This document shows positions 1 to 8,560 of a DNA stretch of 64,000 nucleotides, one piece after another (the first letter of the stretch is position 1; every line of letters begins with the position of its first letter). The translations under genes and the position numbers were made by a program. The notes under the pieces were generated by a model. It made no database searches. It was not told where the DNA came from and was given only the letters and a program-made list of their open reading frames with translations. The stretch comes from Halomonas beimenensis (GTDB lineage: Bacteria; Pseudomonadota; Gammaproteobacteria; Pseudomonadales; Halomonadaceae): NCBI RefSeq assembly GCF_002549795.1, contig NZ_CP021435.1, positions 1,178,001 to 1,242,000 on the forward strand, read 5' to 3'.

Positions 1-1
1 G

Positions 2-238
2 CTGCGCCTGACGGCCGGCGCCGCGACCCCCGACTATCGCTGCGAGGAGCCGGAGGTGCTGTTCGTGCAGTCCGGCCAGGCGCGCGTCGTCAGCGAGGCC
101 GGTGAACTGACGCTGGAGACCGGCGACACCTTCACCTCGCCCCAGGGCTGGGAGCACCGGGTCATCGCCGACGCCGACACCGAAATCGTGGTGGTGCGGG
201 GCGGCGACGCGCCGGCCGGCCCGCGTCTGGCGGCCTGA
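2..238 (+). CDS. Cupin-domain protein, 5' truncated
   Basis: The frame is open from the left edge and ends in TGA at 236-238, so only the C-terminal 78 residues are visible. They read as the second half of a single-domain cupin: a tyrosine-rich strand, the VLFVQSGQARV strand, then the LETGDTFTSPQGWEHRV motif typical of cupin motif 2, with its Pro, Gly and metal-ligand-like His. Small cupins of this kind bind or isomerise small acids, or form the sensor half of a regulator. The stop lies 17 bases before the alpha/beta hydrolase start, so the two are probably co-transcribed. It could also be the sensor end of an XRE-cupin regulator whose DNA-binding part is outside the window. The substrate cannot be told. 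Confidence 0.7.
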   Translation: MRLTAGAATPDYRCEEPEVLFVQSGQARVVSEAGELTLETGDTFTSPQGWEHRVIADADTEIVVVRGGDAPAGPRLAA

Positions 239-255
239 GCGGGGGAGACGTCACC

Positions 256-993
256 ATGCCCGAGCGACTTCCTCTGGTGTTGATTCCCGGCACGCTCTGC
301 GACGAGCGGCTCTGGGCGCCGCAGATCGAGGCCCTGAGCCGTCAGGCGGAGATCCTGGTGCCGCGGATCGACAGCTGCGATGACCTGGATGCCCTGGCCC
401 GGGACATCCTCGCTCAGATCCCCTGGCCGCGCTTCAACCTGGCGGGGCTGTCCATGGGCGGCATCCTGGCGCTGTCCATCCTGCGCCAGGCGCCGGAGCG
501 GGTCACGCGCCTGGCGCTGCTCAACACCAACCCCTTCGCCGAGGCGCTGGCGCGCCAGGCCCAGCGGATCGACGACATCGCCGAGGCCGAGGCCATGGGC
601 ATGGCCCGCTATGCCCGCGAGGTGCTGGCGCCGCTCTACCCCGCGGAGGGCGCCCCGAGCGATCCGGCGCATGCCGCGCTGGTGGTGGCCATGGCCGAGC
701 GGGGAGGGCTCGAGACCTTCCGCCGCCAGGCCCTGGCACTGCGCGATCGGCCCGACGGCAGCGCGGCGCTGGGCGACATCACCCAGCCGACCCTGGTGCT
801 ATGCGGCGATGGCGACCGGCTCTGCCCGCCGGCGCGCCACACCTATCTGGCCGAGCACATACCCGATGCCGAACTGATGATCCTCGAGGGCGTCGGCCAC
901 CTCAGCACCCTGCAGGCGCCAGAGGCGGTCAGCGAGGCGCTGGCTCGCTGGCTGGCCCGCGAACCGAATTCCCCGACCCGGAGAGACCCATGA
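256..993 (+). CDS. Alpha/beta hydrolase
   Basis: A 245-residue alpha/beta-hydrolase fold protein. The nucleophile elbow is GLSMGG (G-x-S-x-G) near residue 68. The acid is probably the Asp in LCGDGDRLCPP near residue 185, and the His is in VGHLSTLQAPE near residue 214. The N-terminal LVLIPGTLCDERLW supplies the oxyanion-hole loop of this superfamily. No signal peptide is visible, so it should be cytoplasmic. The ATG at 256 follows a GGGGGAGA ribosome site. The stop overlaps the next start as ATGA, which implies translational coupling to the RraA-family gene. Such pairs often act in breakdown of esters, lactones or ring-cleavage products, but the substrate here is unknown. Confidence 0.85.
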   Translation: MPERLPLVLIPGTLCDERLWAPQIEALSRQAEILVPRIDSCDDLDALARDILAQIPWPRFNLAGLSMGGILALSILRQAPERVTRLALLNTNPFAEALARQAQRIDDIAEAEAMGMARYAREVLAPLYPAEGAPSDPAHAALVVAMAERGGLETFRRQALALRDRPDGSAALGDITQPTLVLCGDGDRLCPPARHTYLAEHIPDAELMILEGVGHLSTLQAPEAVSEALARWLAREPNSPTRRDP

Positions 994-1691
994 CCCTGAG
1001 CCCGGAACTGCTCGAGACGCTGCGCCGCTACGACACCCCCACGGTGGCCAATGCCCTGGATCTGGTGCGTGGCACGCGCAGCGCCGAGGGCTTCACCCGT
1101 CAGCCGCTGGTGGCCGCCGATCCCCAGGCCGCGCCGTTGGTCGGCTATGCCCGCTGCGCCCGGATCCGCGCCCTGACGCCGCCCGAGGAAGACGCCGCGG
1201 TGATTCGCGAGCGGCGCCTCGCCTACTACCGCTACGTGGCCGAGAGCCCTGCCGACAGCCTGATGGTGATCGAGGACGAGGACGGAGAGGACGCCGTGGG
1301 CGCCTACTGGGGGGAGGTCAACACCTGCCTGCACAAGCGCCTCGGCGTCAACGGCGTGCTGACCAACGGCGTGATTCGCGACCTCGACGACCTGGAGCCC
1401 GACTTCACCGTGCTGGGCGGCCGCGTCGGTCCCTCCCATGCCTATGTGCGGGTCACCGCCGTGGACGAGCCGGTGGAGGTGTTCGGGATGCGCGTGGCCC
1501 CCGGCGACCTGCTGCATGCCGACCGCCACGGCGCGGTGCGCCTGACGCCGGAGGAGGCCCAGGCCCTGCCCGAGGCCATCGAGCGCATCGTCGGCGCCGA
1601 GCGCGAGCTGCTGGCCAGCGCCCGGGCGCCCGGCTTCGATTTCGACAAGCTGCTCGAGGCCTGGGAGGCCTTCGAGAAGCGTCGCGTCTAG
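990..1691 (+). CDS. RraA-family protein (HMG/CHA aldolase-like)
   Basis: 233 residues of the RraA / 4-hydroxy-4-methyl-2-oxoglutarate aldolase fold. The family core is visible as DTPTVANALD at the N-terminus, GEVNTCLHKRLG, and the metal-site region GVLTNGVIRDLDDLE, which carries the conserved Arg-Asp pair; a usual Asp in T-D-G is Asn here. Some family members are divalent-metal aldolases that cleave hydroxy-oxo-dicarboxylates to pyruvate, while RraA proper inhibits RNase E. This copy is longer (233 against about 160 residues) and sits in a catabolic setting, so an enzymatic role is more likely. I place the start at the ATG at 990, which overlaps the hydrolase stop, rather than upstream in the same open frame. 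Confidence 0.82.
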   Translation: MTLSPELLETLRRYDTPTVANALDLVRGTRSAEGFTRQPLVAADPQAAPLVGYARCARIRALTPPEEDAAVIRERRLAYYRYVAESPADSLMVIEDEDGEDAVGAYWGEVNTCLHKRLGVNGVLTNGVIRDLDDLEPDFTVLGGRVGPSHAYVRVTAVDEPVEVFGMRVAPGDLLHADRHGAVRLTPEEAQALPEAIERIVGAERELLASARAPGFDFDKLLEAWEAFEKRRV

Positions 1692-1870
1692 GGGCTGCCC
1701 CCCTTGCGCTCAGGGGGTGGCTCGCCAGCCGGCCAGCTGGTCGGCATCCACGTCTCGATGTCGGGGAGGCATCGAGGCGGCACCGCCCGGCGGTGTATCG
1801 CCGTCAATGGCTTGCCGTTGCGGCTCCTCCCTCACTGATGCATGCACAATCAAAAATTAAGGGACACATA

Positions 1871-2947
1871 ATGCATTTCAAAGTACCGGCTCTTGCACTG
1901 GGTCTGCTCAGCCCCTTCTGCCTGTCGTCCGCTCAGGCCTTCGACCTCTACCGCGACGCAGACACCGCGCTGACCTTCGACGGCCGGGTCGAGGCGCGCT
2001 ACAACACCTACCAGGACGACAGCCACCTCTGGGACTCCGGCTCGACCCGCTGGTCCCTGGCGGTCGAGCAGGCGATCAACGATGAGCTCGACTTCCTGGC
2101 CGAGGGCGAGTGGGGCCTCTACGTCACCGAGGACGACTACGACGACGATCCGCACGTGACCCAGCGTCTGCTCTATGCCGGGCTCGACCACGACCGCTAC
2201 GGGAAGCTGACCGGCGGCAAGCTGTGGGGTGTGATCTACGACGTGGGCTGGTGGACCGACATGGGCCGCAAGTTCGGCAGCCGTGCTTTCGGCGTCTACA
2301 ACTACCGGGACTGGGGCCAGGTGAGCGGTGCCGGCCGGGCCGACCAGGCCGTAGCCTGGCGCAAGGCCTTCGGCGACTGGAAACTGGGTCTGCAGTACCA
2401 GGGGCGCCGCGCAGACGAGAACCTGGGGCACGGCATCGAGGCCGATCTGACCGATGGCATGGGTGGCTCCCTGCGCCGGCCGGTGGGCGAGAACCTCGAG
2501 GCCGGGATCGCCTACTACCAGAACACCTACGATGAGGTGACCCCGAGCGCCGGGGTGGAGGAGGGCGACGAGGCCCGGTTATGGCTCGCCGGCCTCAAGT
2601 ACCGTACCGACAGCGTGCATGCCGCCGTCAACGTCGGCTACAGCCAGGACTGGGAGATCGCAGACAACGGCCAGTTCTACGATGCCCTGGGCGTGCAGGC
2701 CTTCACCTACTACCACTTCGCCAACGGTCTGCGGCCCAACTTCAACTTCAACTGGCTCGACGACAGCGGCGAGGACAGCGAAGGATTCCGCCGCCTGACC
2801 TACATTTACGGACTGGAGTATCACTTCGAGCGTGACCGTTTCCTGGTCTGGAGCGAATACCAGGACAACCACGGCAATGGCTGGAACGGTCAGGGGTACG
2901 AGGATGCCGATGACGAGTGGACCCTGGGGATCCGTTACTACTTCTGA
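1871..2947 (+). CDS. Outer-membrane porin
   Basis: 358 residues with a signal peptide (hydrophobic ALALGLLSPFCLSSAQA, likely cleaved before FDLYRD at about residue 23) followed by alternating amphipathic strands and ending in Tyr-Tyr-Phe. A terminal aromatic residue is the BAM signal of beta-barrel proteins. The strands are rich in Trp, Tyr, Asp and Gly, as in general gram-negative porins. The ATG at 1871 follows AAGGGA. The protein should form a diffusion channel in the outer membrane. Its place between catabolic genes suggests that it admits the substrate of the neighbouring pathway, but solute specificity cannot be read from sequence. It is transcribed alone: 179 bases precede it and 113 follow it. 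Confidence 0.85.
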   Translation: MHFKVPALALGLLSPFCLSSAQAFDLYRDADTALTFDGRVEARYNTYQDDSHLWDSGSTRWSLAVEQAINDELDFLAEGEWGLYVTEDDYDDDPHVTQRLLYAGLDHDRYGKLTGGKLWGVIYDVGWWTDMGRKFGSRAFGVYNYRDWGQVSGAGRADQAVAWRKAFGDWKLGLQYQGRRADENLGHGIEADLTDGMGGSLRRPVGENLEAGIAYYQNTYDEVTPSAGVEEGDEARLWLAGLKYRTDSVHAAVNVGYSQDWEIADNGQFYDALGVQAFTYYHFANGLRPNFNFNWLDDSGEDSEGFRRLTYIYGLEYHFERDRFLVWSEYQDNHGNGWNGQGYEDADDEWTLGIRYYF

Positions 2948-2951
2948 GCCG

Positions 2952-2987
2952 TTGACCTGTCCGATCCTTATGCATACGTAGTACATT
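2952..2987 (+). promoter_or_regulatory. Possible promoter with box TGCATACGTAGTACATT
   Basis: TTGACC at 2952-2957 is followed after 17 bases by a poor -10 (TACGTA, 2975-2980). Overlapping it, 2971-2987 reads TGCATACGTAGTACATT. Nearly the same word, with one base fewer, lies at 7322-7337 in front of the other double-domain NTF2-like gene. The pair suggests one regulator serving both genes. Confidence 0.4.
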
Positions 2988-3060
2988 GGCGAGAGGCACT
3001 CCGTGTCCGGCGCCCCCGGGGCCGGGCATGGACATCTTCCTTTCACGCTAGGAGATCCTC

Positions 3061-4077
3061 ATGAGCTCCCATCAAGCCAACAAGGCCCTGATCCTCGACC
3101 TCTATCGCGACCTGGAGGCCGCCGATGCCGATGGCATCGCCGGCGTGCTGGCGGCCTATACGAGTGCCGACTACCACTGGCGGGGCGTCCACCCCTTCGA
3201 GGAGCAGTGGGGTGCCGAGGCCGTCGCCGAGACCTTCTGGCGTCCCTTCCGCGCCGCCTGGTCGACGGTGCGGCGCCGCCAGGACGTCTTCTTCGCCGGC
3301 ACCAATGCCGCCGACGGGAGCGACTGGGTGGTCAGCATGGGCTATCTGACCGGGCTGCGGGACCGTCCCTGGCTCGGCATTCCCGCCACCGGCCGCATGA
3401 CCTTTTTGCGCTACGCCGACTTCCACTGCATCGAGAACGGGCGCATCACCCGCTCCGGCTTCTTCTGCGACCTGATCGGCGTCATGCATCAGGCCGGCCT
3501 GGAGCCGCTGCCGCCACAGACCGGCGCCAGTATCCTCCCTCCCGGGCCCCGCGACCATGACGGCCTCCTGTTCGAGGCTCAGGACCCCGGGGAAGGAGAA
3601 AGAACCCTGGCGCTGGTCAACCGCATGGTGGAGGACCTCTCCGCCCTGAACCGCAGCGGTGATGATCGCTGTCCTCCCGAGCTGTTGGCACGCAGCTGGC
3701 ACGAGGACATGATCTGGTACGGCCCGGCCGGCATCGGTACCACCTTCACCATACCGCGCTACCAGGAACAGCATCAGTACCCTTTCCGGCAGGGACTGAA
3801 GGACAAGGTCTTCAATGGTCACGTGGCACGCTTCGCCGAGGGCAACTTCGCCGGCTTCTTCGGCTGGCCGAACCTGACCAACACCCCCGTGGGTGGTTTC
3901 CTCGGGCTGCCCGGCAGCGATGTCCGCGCCGACATGCGGGTGGTGGACATCTACCGCCGCGAGGGGGACAAGCTGGCCGAGAACTGGGTACTCATCGACC
4001 TGCCCTACTGGCTCAAGCAGCAGGGGCTGGACATCCTGGAGCGCACCGCGGGACTGGTGGGCGCCGACTATTCGTAG
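3061..4077 (+). CDS. Double-domain NTF2/SnoaL-like protein (paralogue A)
   Basis: 338 residues made of two NTF2-like (SnoaL, ester-cyclase type) cone-shaped domains in tandem, roughly residues 1-150 and 175-330. Visible family signatures are the central tryptophan strands (YHWRGVHPFEE), GIPATGRMTFLRYADFH and, near the C-terminus, VDIYRREGDKLAENWVLIDLP, the last strand pair of the fold. It is clearly related to the gene at 7468, sharing the QAG..PLPP linker, the AGIG motif and GD.(I/L)AENW. Relatives act as polyketide cyclases, dehydratases, isomerases or ligand-binding proteins, so the chemistry is open. There is no signal peptide. The end overlaps the convergent XRE gene by 10 bases. I do not know its substrate. 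Confidence 0.85.
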   Translation: MSSHQANKALILDLYRDLEAADADGIAGVLAAYTSADYHWRGVHPFEEQWGAEAVAETFWRPFRAAWSTVRRRQDVFFAGTNAADGSDWVVSMGYLTGLRDRPWLGIPATGRMTFLRYADFHCIENGRITRSGFFCDLIGVMHQAGLEPLPPQTGASILPPGPRDHDGLLFEAQDPGEGERTLALVNRMVEDLSALNRSGDDRCPPELLARSWHEDMIWYGPAGIGTTFTIPRYQEQHQYPFRQGLKDKVFNGHVARFAEGNFAGFFGWPNLTNTPVGGFLGLPGSDVRADMRVVDIYRREGDKLAENWVLIDLPYWLKQQGLDILERTAGLVGADYS

Positions 4078-4649
4078 GTCACCACCAGAAAGGCCAGCAA
4101 CTCCGCGTCGCTCTCGTTCTCGATGACGTGCTCCTGGTCGGCGTGATAGTGCGCCGAGTCGCCCGCGGCCAGGTGGCACTCGTTGTCGCCGGCGATCACC
4201 CGGGCGCTGCCCTGGGTAATGGTCAATAATTCCCGTGTGCCTTCGAAGTGGGGGGCGCTGCGCAGGCTGGCGTGGGCGGCGATGCGCAGCTCGTAGAACT
4301 CGACGTGCTTCTCGAGGTGCAGGGGCGACAGGGTGCGAATGCGGCACTCGCGGTCGTCGCGGAACAGGTGGGTGGCGTCGTCGCCACGCACCACCTCGAT
4401 GCTGGAGGCGGTCCAGGGCTGGTCGACCAGGTCGCCGATGCTCAATCCGAAGGCCTGGGCGATGCGCAGGGTCACCGCCAGGGTGGGGTTGGCCCGGCCG
4501 CGCTCGATCTGGCTGAGCATGGAGCGGCTGACCCCGCAGGCGGAGGCCAGCTGGTCGAGGGTCAGGCCGCGCTTCTTGCGCAGTTCGATGACGCGGTCGC
4601 AGAGCAGCTGGCCGCCGCTCTCCTGGGGTGTCGGGGGAGTCGTGGTCAC
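4068..4649 (-). CDS. XRE-family regulator with cupin sensor domain
   Basis: 193 residues: an N-terminal helix-turn-helix (RKKRGLTLDQLASACGVSRS, then SQIERGRANP) at about residues 20-75, and a C-terminal cupin_2 domain (about 115-190, with LLTITQGSARVIAG and AAGDSAHYHADQEHVIEN). Regulators of this build sense a small metabolite with the cupin and repress or activate a neighbouring catabolic operon. The start is the GTG at 4649, preceded by GAGGAGG at good spacing; the frame is open further upstream but without a ribosome site. It is divergent from tdh-kbl, with 145 bases between starts that hold inverted repeats, so control of threonine breakdown is the natural guess. It could also act on the convergent NTF2-like gene. 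Confidence 0.88.
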   Translation of the reverse strand: MTTTPPTPQESGGQLLCDRVIELRKKRGLTLDQLASACGVSRSMLSQIERGRANPTLAVTLRIAQAFGLSIGDLVDQPWTASSIEVVRGDDATHLFRDDRECRIRTLSPLHLEKHVEFYELRIAAHASLRSAPHFEGTRELLTITQGSARVIAGDNECHLAAGDSAHYHADQEHVIENESDAELLAFLVVTYE

Positions 4650-4675
4650 CCTGGCCTCCTCAAAATCCAAGATCG

Positions 4676-4727
4676 TGGAATTTTTTCTTGCATAGAGGAT
4701 TGGTTCCACTATGCTGGAATTTATTCC
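4676..4727 (+). promoter_or_regulatory. tdh promoter with candidate operators
   Basis: A -35 TTGCAT (4688-4693) and -10 TATGCT (4710-4715), 16 bases apart, point towards tdh. The -10 lies inside the inverted repeat TTCCA-N6-TGGAA (4704-4719), which runs into a second one, GGAAT-TT-ATTCC (4716-4727). TGGAATTT also occurs at 4676-4683 as a direct repeat 39 bases upstream. A repressor bound here would cover the promoter; the divergent XRE-cupin protein is the likely binder. Confidence 0.5.
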
Positions 4728-4794
4728 TCCATGGTAACCATCCCGGCAGGGATTGCCAGCGATGAGGGTCATTCACGGAGTCGAGGAGACGCGA

Positions 4795-5820
4795 ATGAAG
4801 GCGCTAGTCAAGCGAGAGGCGGCCCAGGGGCTGTGGCTGGAAGAGGTGCCAGAGCCGGAGATCGGCATCAACGACGTGCTGGTGCGGGTCAAGCGCACCG
4901 CCATCTGCGGCACCGACCTGCACATCTACAACTGGGACAGCTGGGCGCAGCAGACCATCCCGGTGCCGATGGTCGTCGGCCATGAGTTCGTCGGCGAGAT
5001 CGTCGAGGTGGGCTCCAACGTCAATGACTTCCACCCCGGCCAGATCGTCTCGGGGGAGGGGCATGTGGTCTGCGGCCGCTGCCGCAATTGCCTGGCCGGG
5101 CGGCGCCACCTGTGCGCCCATACCCGGGGGATCGGGGTCAATCGTCCCGGCGCCTTCGCCGAGTACGTGGCCCTGCCGATGTCCAACGTCTGGGAGCACC
5201 GCCCCGGCATCGACCTGGACGTGGCGGCGCTGTTCGACCCCCTGGGCAATGCCGTGCACACCGCCCTGCAGTTCGACGTGCTGGGCGAGGACGTGCTGAT
5301 CACCGGGGCGGGGCCGATCGGCGCCATGGCCGCCGCCGTGTGCCGCCATGCCGGCGCCCGCCATGTGGTGGTCACCGACCTGAACCCGGCCCGGCTGGAG
5401 ATGGCCCGGACCCTCGGCGCCACGCGCACCGTCGACGTGCGCGAGGAGAGCCTGGCCGAGGTGCAGCGCTCGCTGGGCATGACCGAAGGCTTCGACGTGG
5501 GCCTGGAGATGTCCGGCAGCCCCGCCGCCTTCCAGGACATGCTTGCCAACATGTGTCACGGCGGCAAGGTGGCGATGCTCGGCATTCCCACCGAGGAACT
5601 GGCCATCGACTGGAACACCGTGATCTTCAACATGCTGACCATCAAAGGCGTCTACGGCCGGGAGATGTACGAGACCTGGTACAAGATGTCGGTGATGGTG
5701 GAGTCCGGCATGGACATCTCCCCGGTGATCACCCACCGCCTGCCCTACACCGACTTCGAGCAGGGCTTCCAGGCCATGCTGGCCGGCGAGGCCAGCAAGG
5801 TGATCCTCAACTGGGATTGA
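4795..5820 (+). CDS. tdh: L-threonine 3-dehydrogenase
   Basis: 341 residues, the same length as E. coli Tdh. It oxidises L-threonine with NAD+ to 2-amino-3-ketobutyrate in the cytoplasm. It is a zinc medium-chain dehydrogenase: catalytic-zinc Cys38 in [12 protein letters not shown], His63-Glu64 in GHEFVGE, and the structural-zinc cysteines in [15 protein letters not shown] at about 93-107. The Rossmann glycine motif is [11 protein letters not shown] near residue 170. The start is the ATG at 4795 after CGAGGAGACGCGA, which matches the family N-terminus MKALVK. It is followed after 149 bases by kbl, which uses its unstable product, in the reverse of the E. coli order (kbl-tdh). Regulation is probably by the divergent XRE-cupin protein. 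Confidence 0.96.
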   Translation: MKALVKREAAQGLWLEEVPEPEIGINDVLVRVKRTAICGTDLHIYNWDSWAQQTIPVPMVVGHEFVGEIVEVGSNVNDFHPGQIVSGEGHVVCGRCRNCLAGRRHLCAHTRGIGVNRPGAFAEYVALPMSNVWEHRPGIDLDVAALFDPLGNAVHTALQFDVLGEDVLITGAGPIGAMAAAVCRHAGARHVVVTDLNPARLEMARTLGATRTVDVREESLAEVQRSLGMTEGFDVGLEMSGSPAAFQDMLANMCHGGKVAMLGIPTEELAIDWNTVIFNMLTIKGVYGREMYETWYKMSVMVESGMDISPVITHRLPYTDFEQGFQAMLAGEASKVILNWD

Positions 5821-5969
5821 GAGGCGTCCTCGCTGGAAGGAAGCGATGAGTCATGCCGGCGTCAAGCCCCGGCGTGCGGGGCCATCGCGCCGGCTTGTCC
5901 CGGCGCTCATCGAGTCTGGAAACCGCTCCGCCTGAGGGTGGACCGACGGAACGAGAAGGATACGACATC

Positions 5970-7163
5970 ATGTACGGCGATTTTCGACAGCACCTGCGCG
6001 ACGAGCTCGCGGCCATCGAGGCGGCCGGCCTGACCAAGCGCGAGCGCGAGCTGGCCACGGCCCAGGGCGCCCATGTGGGGGTGGCGAACGACGGCGAGAT
6101 GCTGAACCTGTGCGCCAACAACTACCTGGGGCTCGCCCAGCATCCCGAGGTCAAGGCGGCCGCCATGGCCGGCCTGGAGGAGTGGGGCTACGGCCTGGCC
6201 TCGGTGCGCTTCATCTGCGGCACCCAGACCCTGCACAAGACCCTCGAGGCGAAGCTCAGCGAGTTTCTCGGTACCGAGGACACCATCCTCTATCCCTCCT
6301 GCTTCGACGCCAACGGCGGGCTGTTCGAGACCCTGCTGGGGCCCGAGGACGCGGTGATCTCCGACGAGCTCAACCATGCGAGCATCATCGACGGGGTGCG
6401 GCTGTGCAAGGCCAGGCGCTACCGCTACCGCAACAGCGACATGGCCGACCTGGAGGCCCAGCTCCAGGCCGCGGACGCCGCGGGCGCGCGCTTCAAGCTG
6501 ATCACCACCGACGGTGTCTTCTCGATGGACGGCTACATCGCCCGGCTGGACGAGATCTGCGACCTGGCCGAGCGCTACGGCGCCTTGGTGCATGTCGACG
6601 ACTGCCACGCCACCGGCTTCCTGGGGCAGGGCGGTCGCGGCACCCACGAATACCGGGACTGCATGGGGCGGGTGGACATCCTCACCGGCACCCTGGGCAA
6701 GGCGCTGGGCGGGGCCAGCGGCGGTTACACCAGCGCCCGCCGGGAGATCGTCGAGCTGCTGCGCCAGCGTTCGCGGCCCTACCTGTTCTCCAATACCGTG
6801 GCGCCGCCGGTGGTCGCCGGCGCCCTCAAGGCCCTGGAGCTCGCCGCCGAGTCCAGCGAGCTGCGCGACCGCCTCGAGGCGAACACCGCCTTCTTCCGCC
6901 AGGGGCTGGAGGATCTCGGCTTCGAGCTGCTGCCCGGCGAGCACCCCATCGTGCCGGTGATGCTGCACGATGCCGCCCTGGCGGCCCGGTTCGCCGAGGA
7001 GATGCTGGCCGAAGGCGTCTACGTGATCGCCTTCTCCTACCCGGTGGTGCCCCAGGGCAAGGCCCGCATCCGCACCCAGATGTCGGCGGCCCTGACCCGT
7101 GACGACCTGGAAAGCGCCCTGGCGGCCTTCGCTCGGGTGAAGGCGCGCCTGGGACTGGACTGA
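5970..7163 (+). CDS. kbl: 2-amino-3-ketobutyrate CoA ligase (glycine C-acetyltransferase)
   Basis: 397 residues of the alpha-oxoamine synthase family, against 398 in E. coli. It splits 2-amino-3-ketobutyrate with CoA into glycine and acetyl-CoA using pyridoxal phosphate. The PLP lysine is in [15 protein letters not shown] near residue 244; the stacking His-aspartate region is [11 protein letters not shown], and [12 protein letters not shown] is the substrate-side motif. The start is the ATG at 5970 after AGAAGGA; the longer open frame upstream lacks family similarity. Together with Tdh it forms the threonine-to-glycine route. No good terminator is visible after it: the 304 bases to the next gene hold only a promoter-like region. 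Confidence 0.96.
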   Translation: MYGDFRQHLRDELAAIEAAGLTKRERELATAQGAHVGVANDGEMLNLCANNYLGLAQHPEVKAAAMAGLEEWGYGLASVRFICGTQTLHKTLEAKLSEFLGTEDTILYPSCFDANGGLFETLLGPEDAVISDELNHASIIDGVRLCKARRYRYRNSDMADLEAQLQAADAAGARFKLITTDGVFSMDGYIARLDEICDLAERYGALVHVDDCHATGFLGQGGRGTHEYRDCMGRVDILTGTLGKALGGASGGYTSARREIVELLRQRSRPYLFSNTVAPPVVAGALKALELAAESSELRDRLEANTAFFRQGLEDLGFELLPGEHPIVPVMLHDAALAARFAEEMLAEGVYVIAFSYPVVPQGKARIRTQMSAALTRDDLESALAAFARVKARLGLD

Positions 7164-7302
7164 GCGCTCCCGGCGCCCCGCGCTTCTCTCGCCGATCGCT
7201 CCGGCGATATCGCAACGACTCGTCGCCCCGGCGCCCTCCGGGGGCGGCGAGCCCTGTCATGACCGCCTCCACCCGTTCCCCGCATGACTGATGGCCGCCC
7301 GT

Positions 7303-7337
7303 CACGACCAGGGTCGTGTTTTGCATACGTATACATT
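7303..7337 (+). promoter_or_regulatory. Inverted repeat and TGCATACGTATACATT box before the second NTF2-like gene
   Basis: This is the notable part of the 304-base gap between kbl and the gene at 7468. CACGACC-AG-GGTCGTG (7303-7318) is a perfect 7-bp inverted repeat. It is followed after three bases by TGCATACGTATACATT (7322-7337), which matches the box at 2971-2987 in front of the first NTF2-like gene. TATACA at 7330-7335 could serve as a -10. I see nothing else in 7164-7302 or 7338-7450. Confidence 0.45.
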
Positions 7338-7467
7338 TCGTGCCAAGCTGACGCTTCCCCAGCGTGACCAGGCGCGGCCCCGCCCCGGCACGCCGTCGAG
7401 GAGGCTGTCAGCCGGCGAGGACGAGCGGCCGGGACAGGCTCGAGAACAACAACAAGGACAATGGATC

Positions 7468-8475
7468 GTGAACGGCAACACGACAAGCAAGGCGTCACTC
7501 CACGCGCTCCTGCACGGCCTGGCCGAGGGCCGGGAGCCGGCGCATGCCTATCATCCCGATGCCCGCTGGCAGGGGATGCACCCCATCGGAACGCTCGAGG
7601 GCGTCGGCGCGATCTCCCGATTCTGGCGAGCGTTGAGGGGCGCCTTTCCCGACATGGAGCGGCGCGACCTGATCTTCGTCGGCGGCGACAATCACGATGA
7701 CCCGCGCAAGCCGGGCTGGCGGGCACCGCACCTGGTGGCTGCCCTGGGACATTACCAGGCCACCTTCGCCGCCGATTACCTCGGCATTCCCGCCACCGGC
7801 GGGGTCGTGCACCTGCGCTATGCGGAAGCGCACTGGCTGGACGGCGGCAAGATTCGCCACAGCCGAGTGATGATCGACCTGCTGGATCTCATGCGCCAGG
7901 CGGGCGTCTGGCCGCTGCCGCCCAGCCTGGGCACCGAGGGGACCTGGCCGGGCCCCGCCAGCCTGGATGGCGTGCGCCTGACCGACGAGCCGCCGAGGCC
8001 GGGGGCGTCCGCGCTGGAAACCATCTTCGCCATGCATCGGGCGCTGCTTTCCTTCGATGGAAAGTCGCTCGACTCGATGCCCCACGGGCAGTACTGGACC
8101 GACAACTTCATGTACTACGCCGCTGCCGGCATCGGCATGACCCGCGGGCTGCAGGGCTTTCGCGCCCACCACCAGATCCCGTTCCTGAAGGCCTTTCCCG
8201 ATCGCATCGCCGAGGGGCATTTCATCCGCATCAGCGACGGCGACTATGCCGTGACGGGCGGCAACGTGATGGGCACGCACCGCGACACCTACATGGGCAT
8301 GCCGGCGACCGGCAGGCGGATCTCGGTGCCGGTGATGGACTTCTACCGTCTCGACGGCGACCGGATCGCCGAGAACTGGCTGCCCATGGACGTGCTCGGG
8401 ATGGCGGCCCAGATGGGCAACGACCTCCTCGCGCGGCTGCGACACCTGACCGGGCATCCGGTGACCTCGCTGTGA
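7468..8475 (+). CDS. Double-domain NTF2/SnoaL-like protein (paralogue B)
   Basis: 335 residues, two NTF2-like domains in tandem (about 1-150 and 175-325). It is paralogous to the product of the gene at 3061: both carry GIPATG followed by a strand ending in (Y/F)-A-(E/D), DL..(L/V)M.QAG..PLPP between the domains, A-AGIG, and a closing strand GDRIAENWLPMDVLG. The start is the GTG at 7468, with AAGGA ten bases upstream; an in-frame upstream extension would run through the promoter boxes and is unlikely. There is no signal peptide or membrane segment. The DkgB-type reductase follows after 85 bases. The NTF2 fold serves isomerases, cyclases and dehydratases, so the reaction is not predicted. What can be said is that two such genes share an upstream box and flank threonine breakdown. 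Confidence 0.82.
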   Translation: MNGNTTSKASLHALLHGLAEGREPAHAYHPDARWQGMHPIGTLEGVGAISRFWRALRGAFPDMERRDLIFVGGDNHDDPRKPGWRAPHLVAALGHYQATFAADYLGIPATGGVVHLRYAEAHWLDGGKIRHSRVMIDLLDLMRQAGVWPLPPSLGTEGTWPGPASLDGVRLTDEPPRPGASALETIFAMHRALLSFDGKSLDSMPHGQYWTDNFMYYAAAGIGMTRGLQGFRAHHQIPFLKAFPDRIAEGHFIRISDGDYAVTGGNVMGTHRDTYMGMPATGRRISVPVMDFYRLDGDRIAENWLPMDVLGMAAQMGNDLLARLRHLTGHPVTSL

Positions 8476-8560
8476 GGCGCGGGTCGCGCAGCCGCCCGTG
8501 ACGCTCGATGCCGCGCCGCGATGTGACCTTGCCCCTTCCACCCGACACGAGGACGCCACC

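Noticed and set aside
1808..1822. Possible sigma-54 promoter before the porin gene (TGGCTTGCCGTTGC)
   Set aside because: GG and GC are only nine bases apart instead of ten, and the -24 half is not TGGCAC; the resemblance is accidental.
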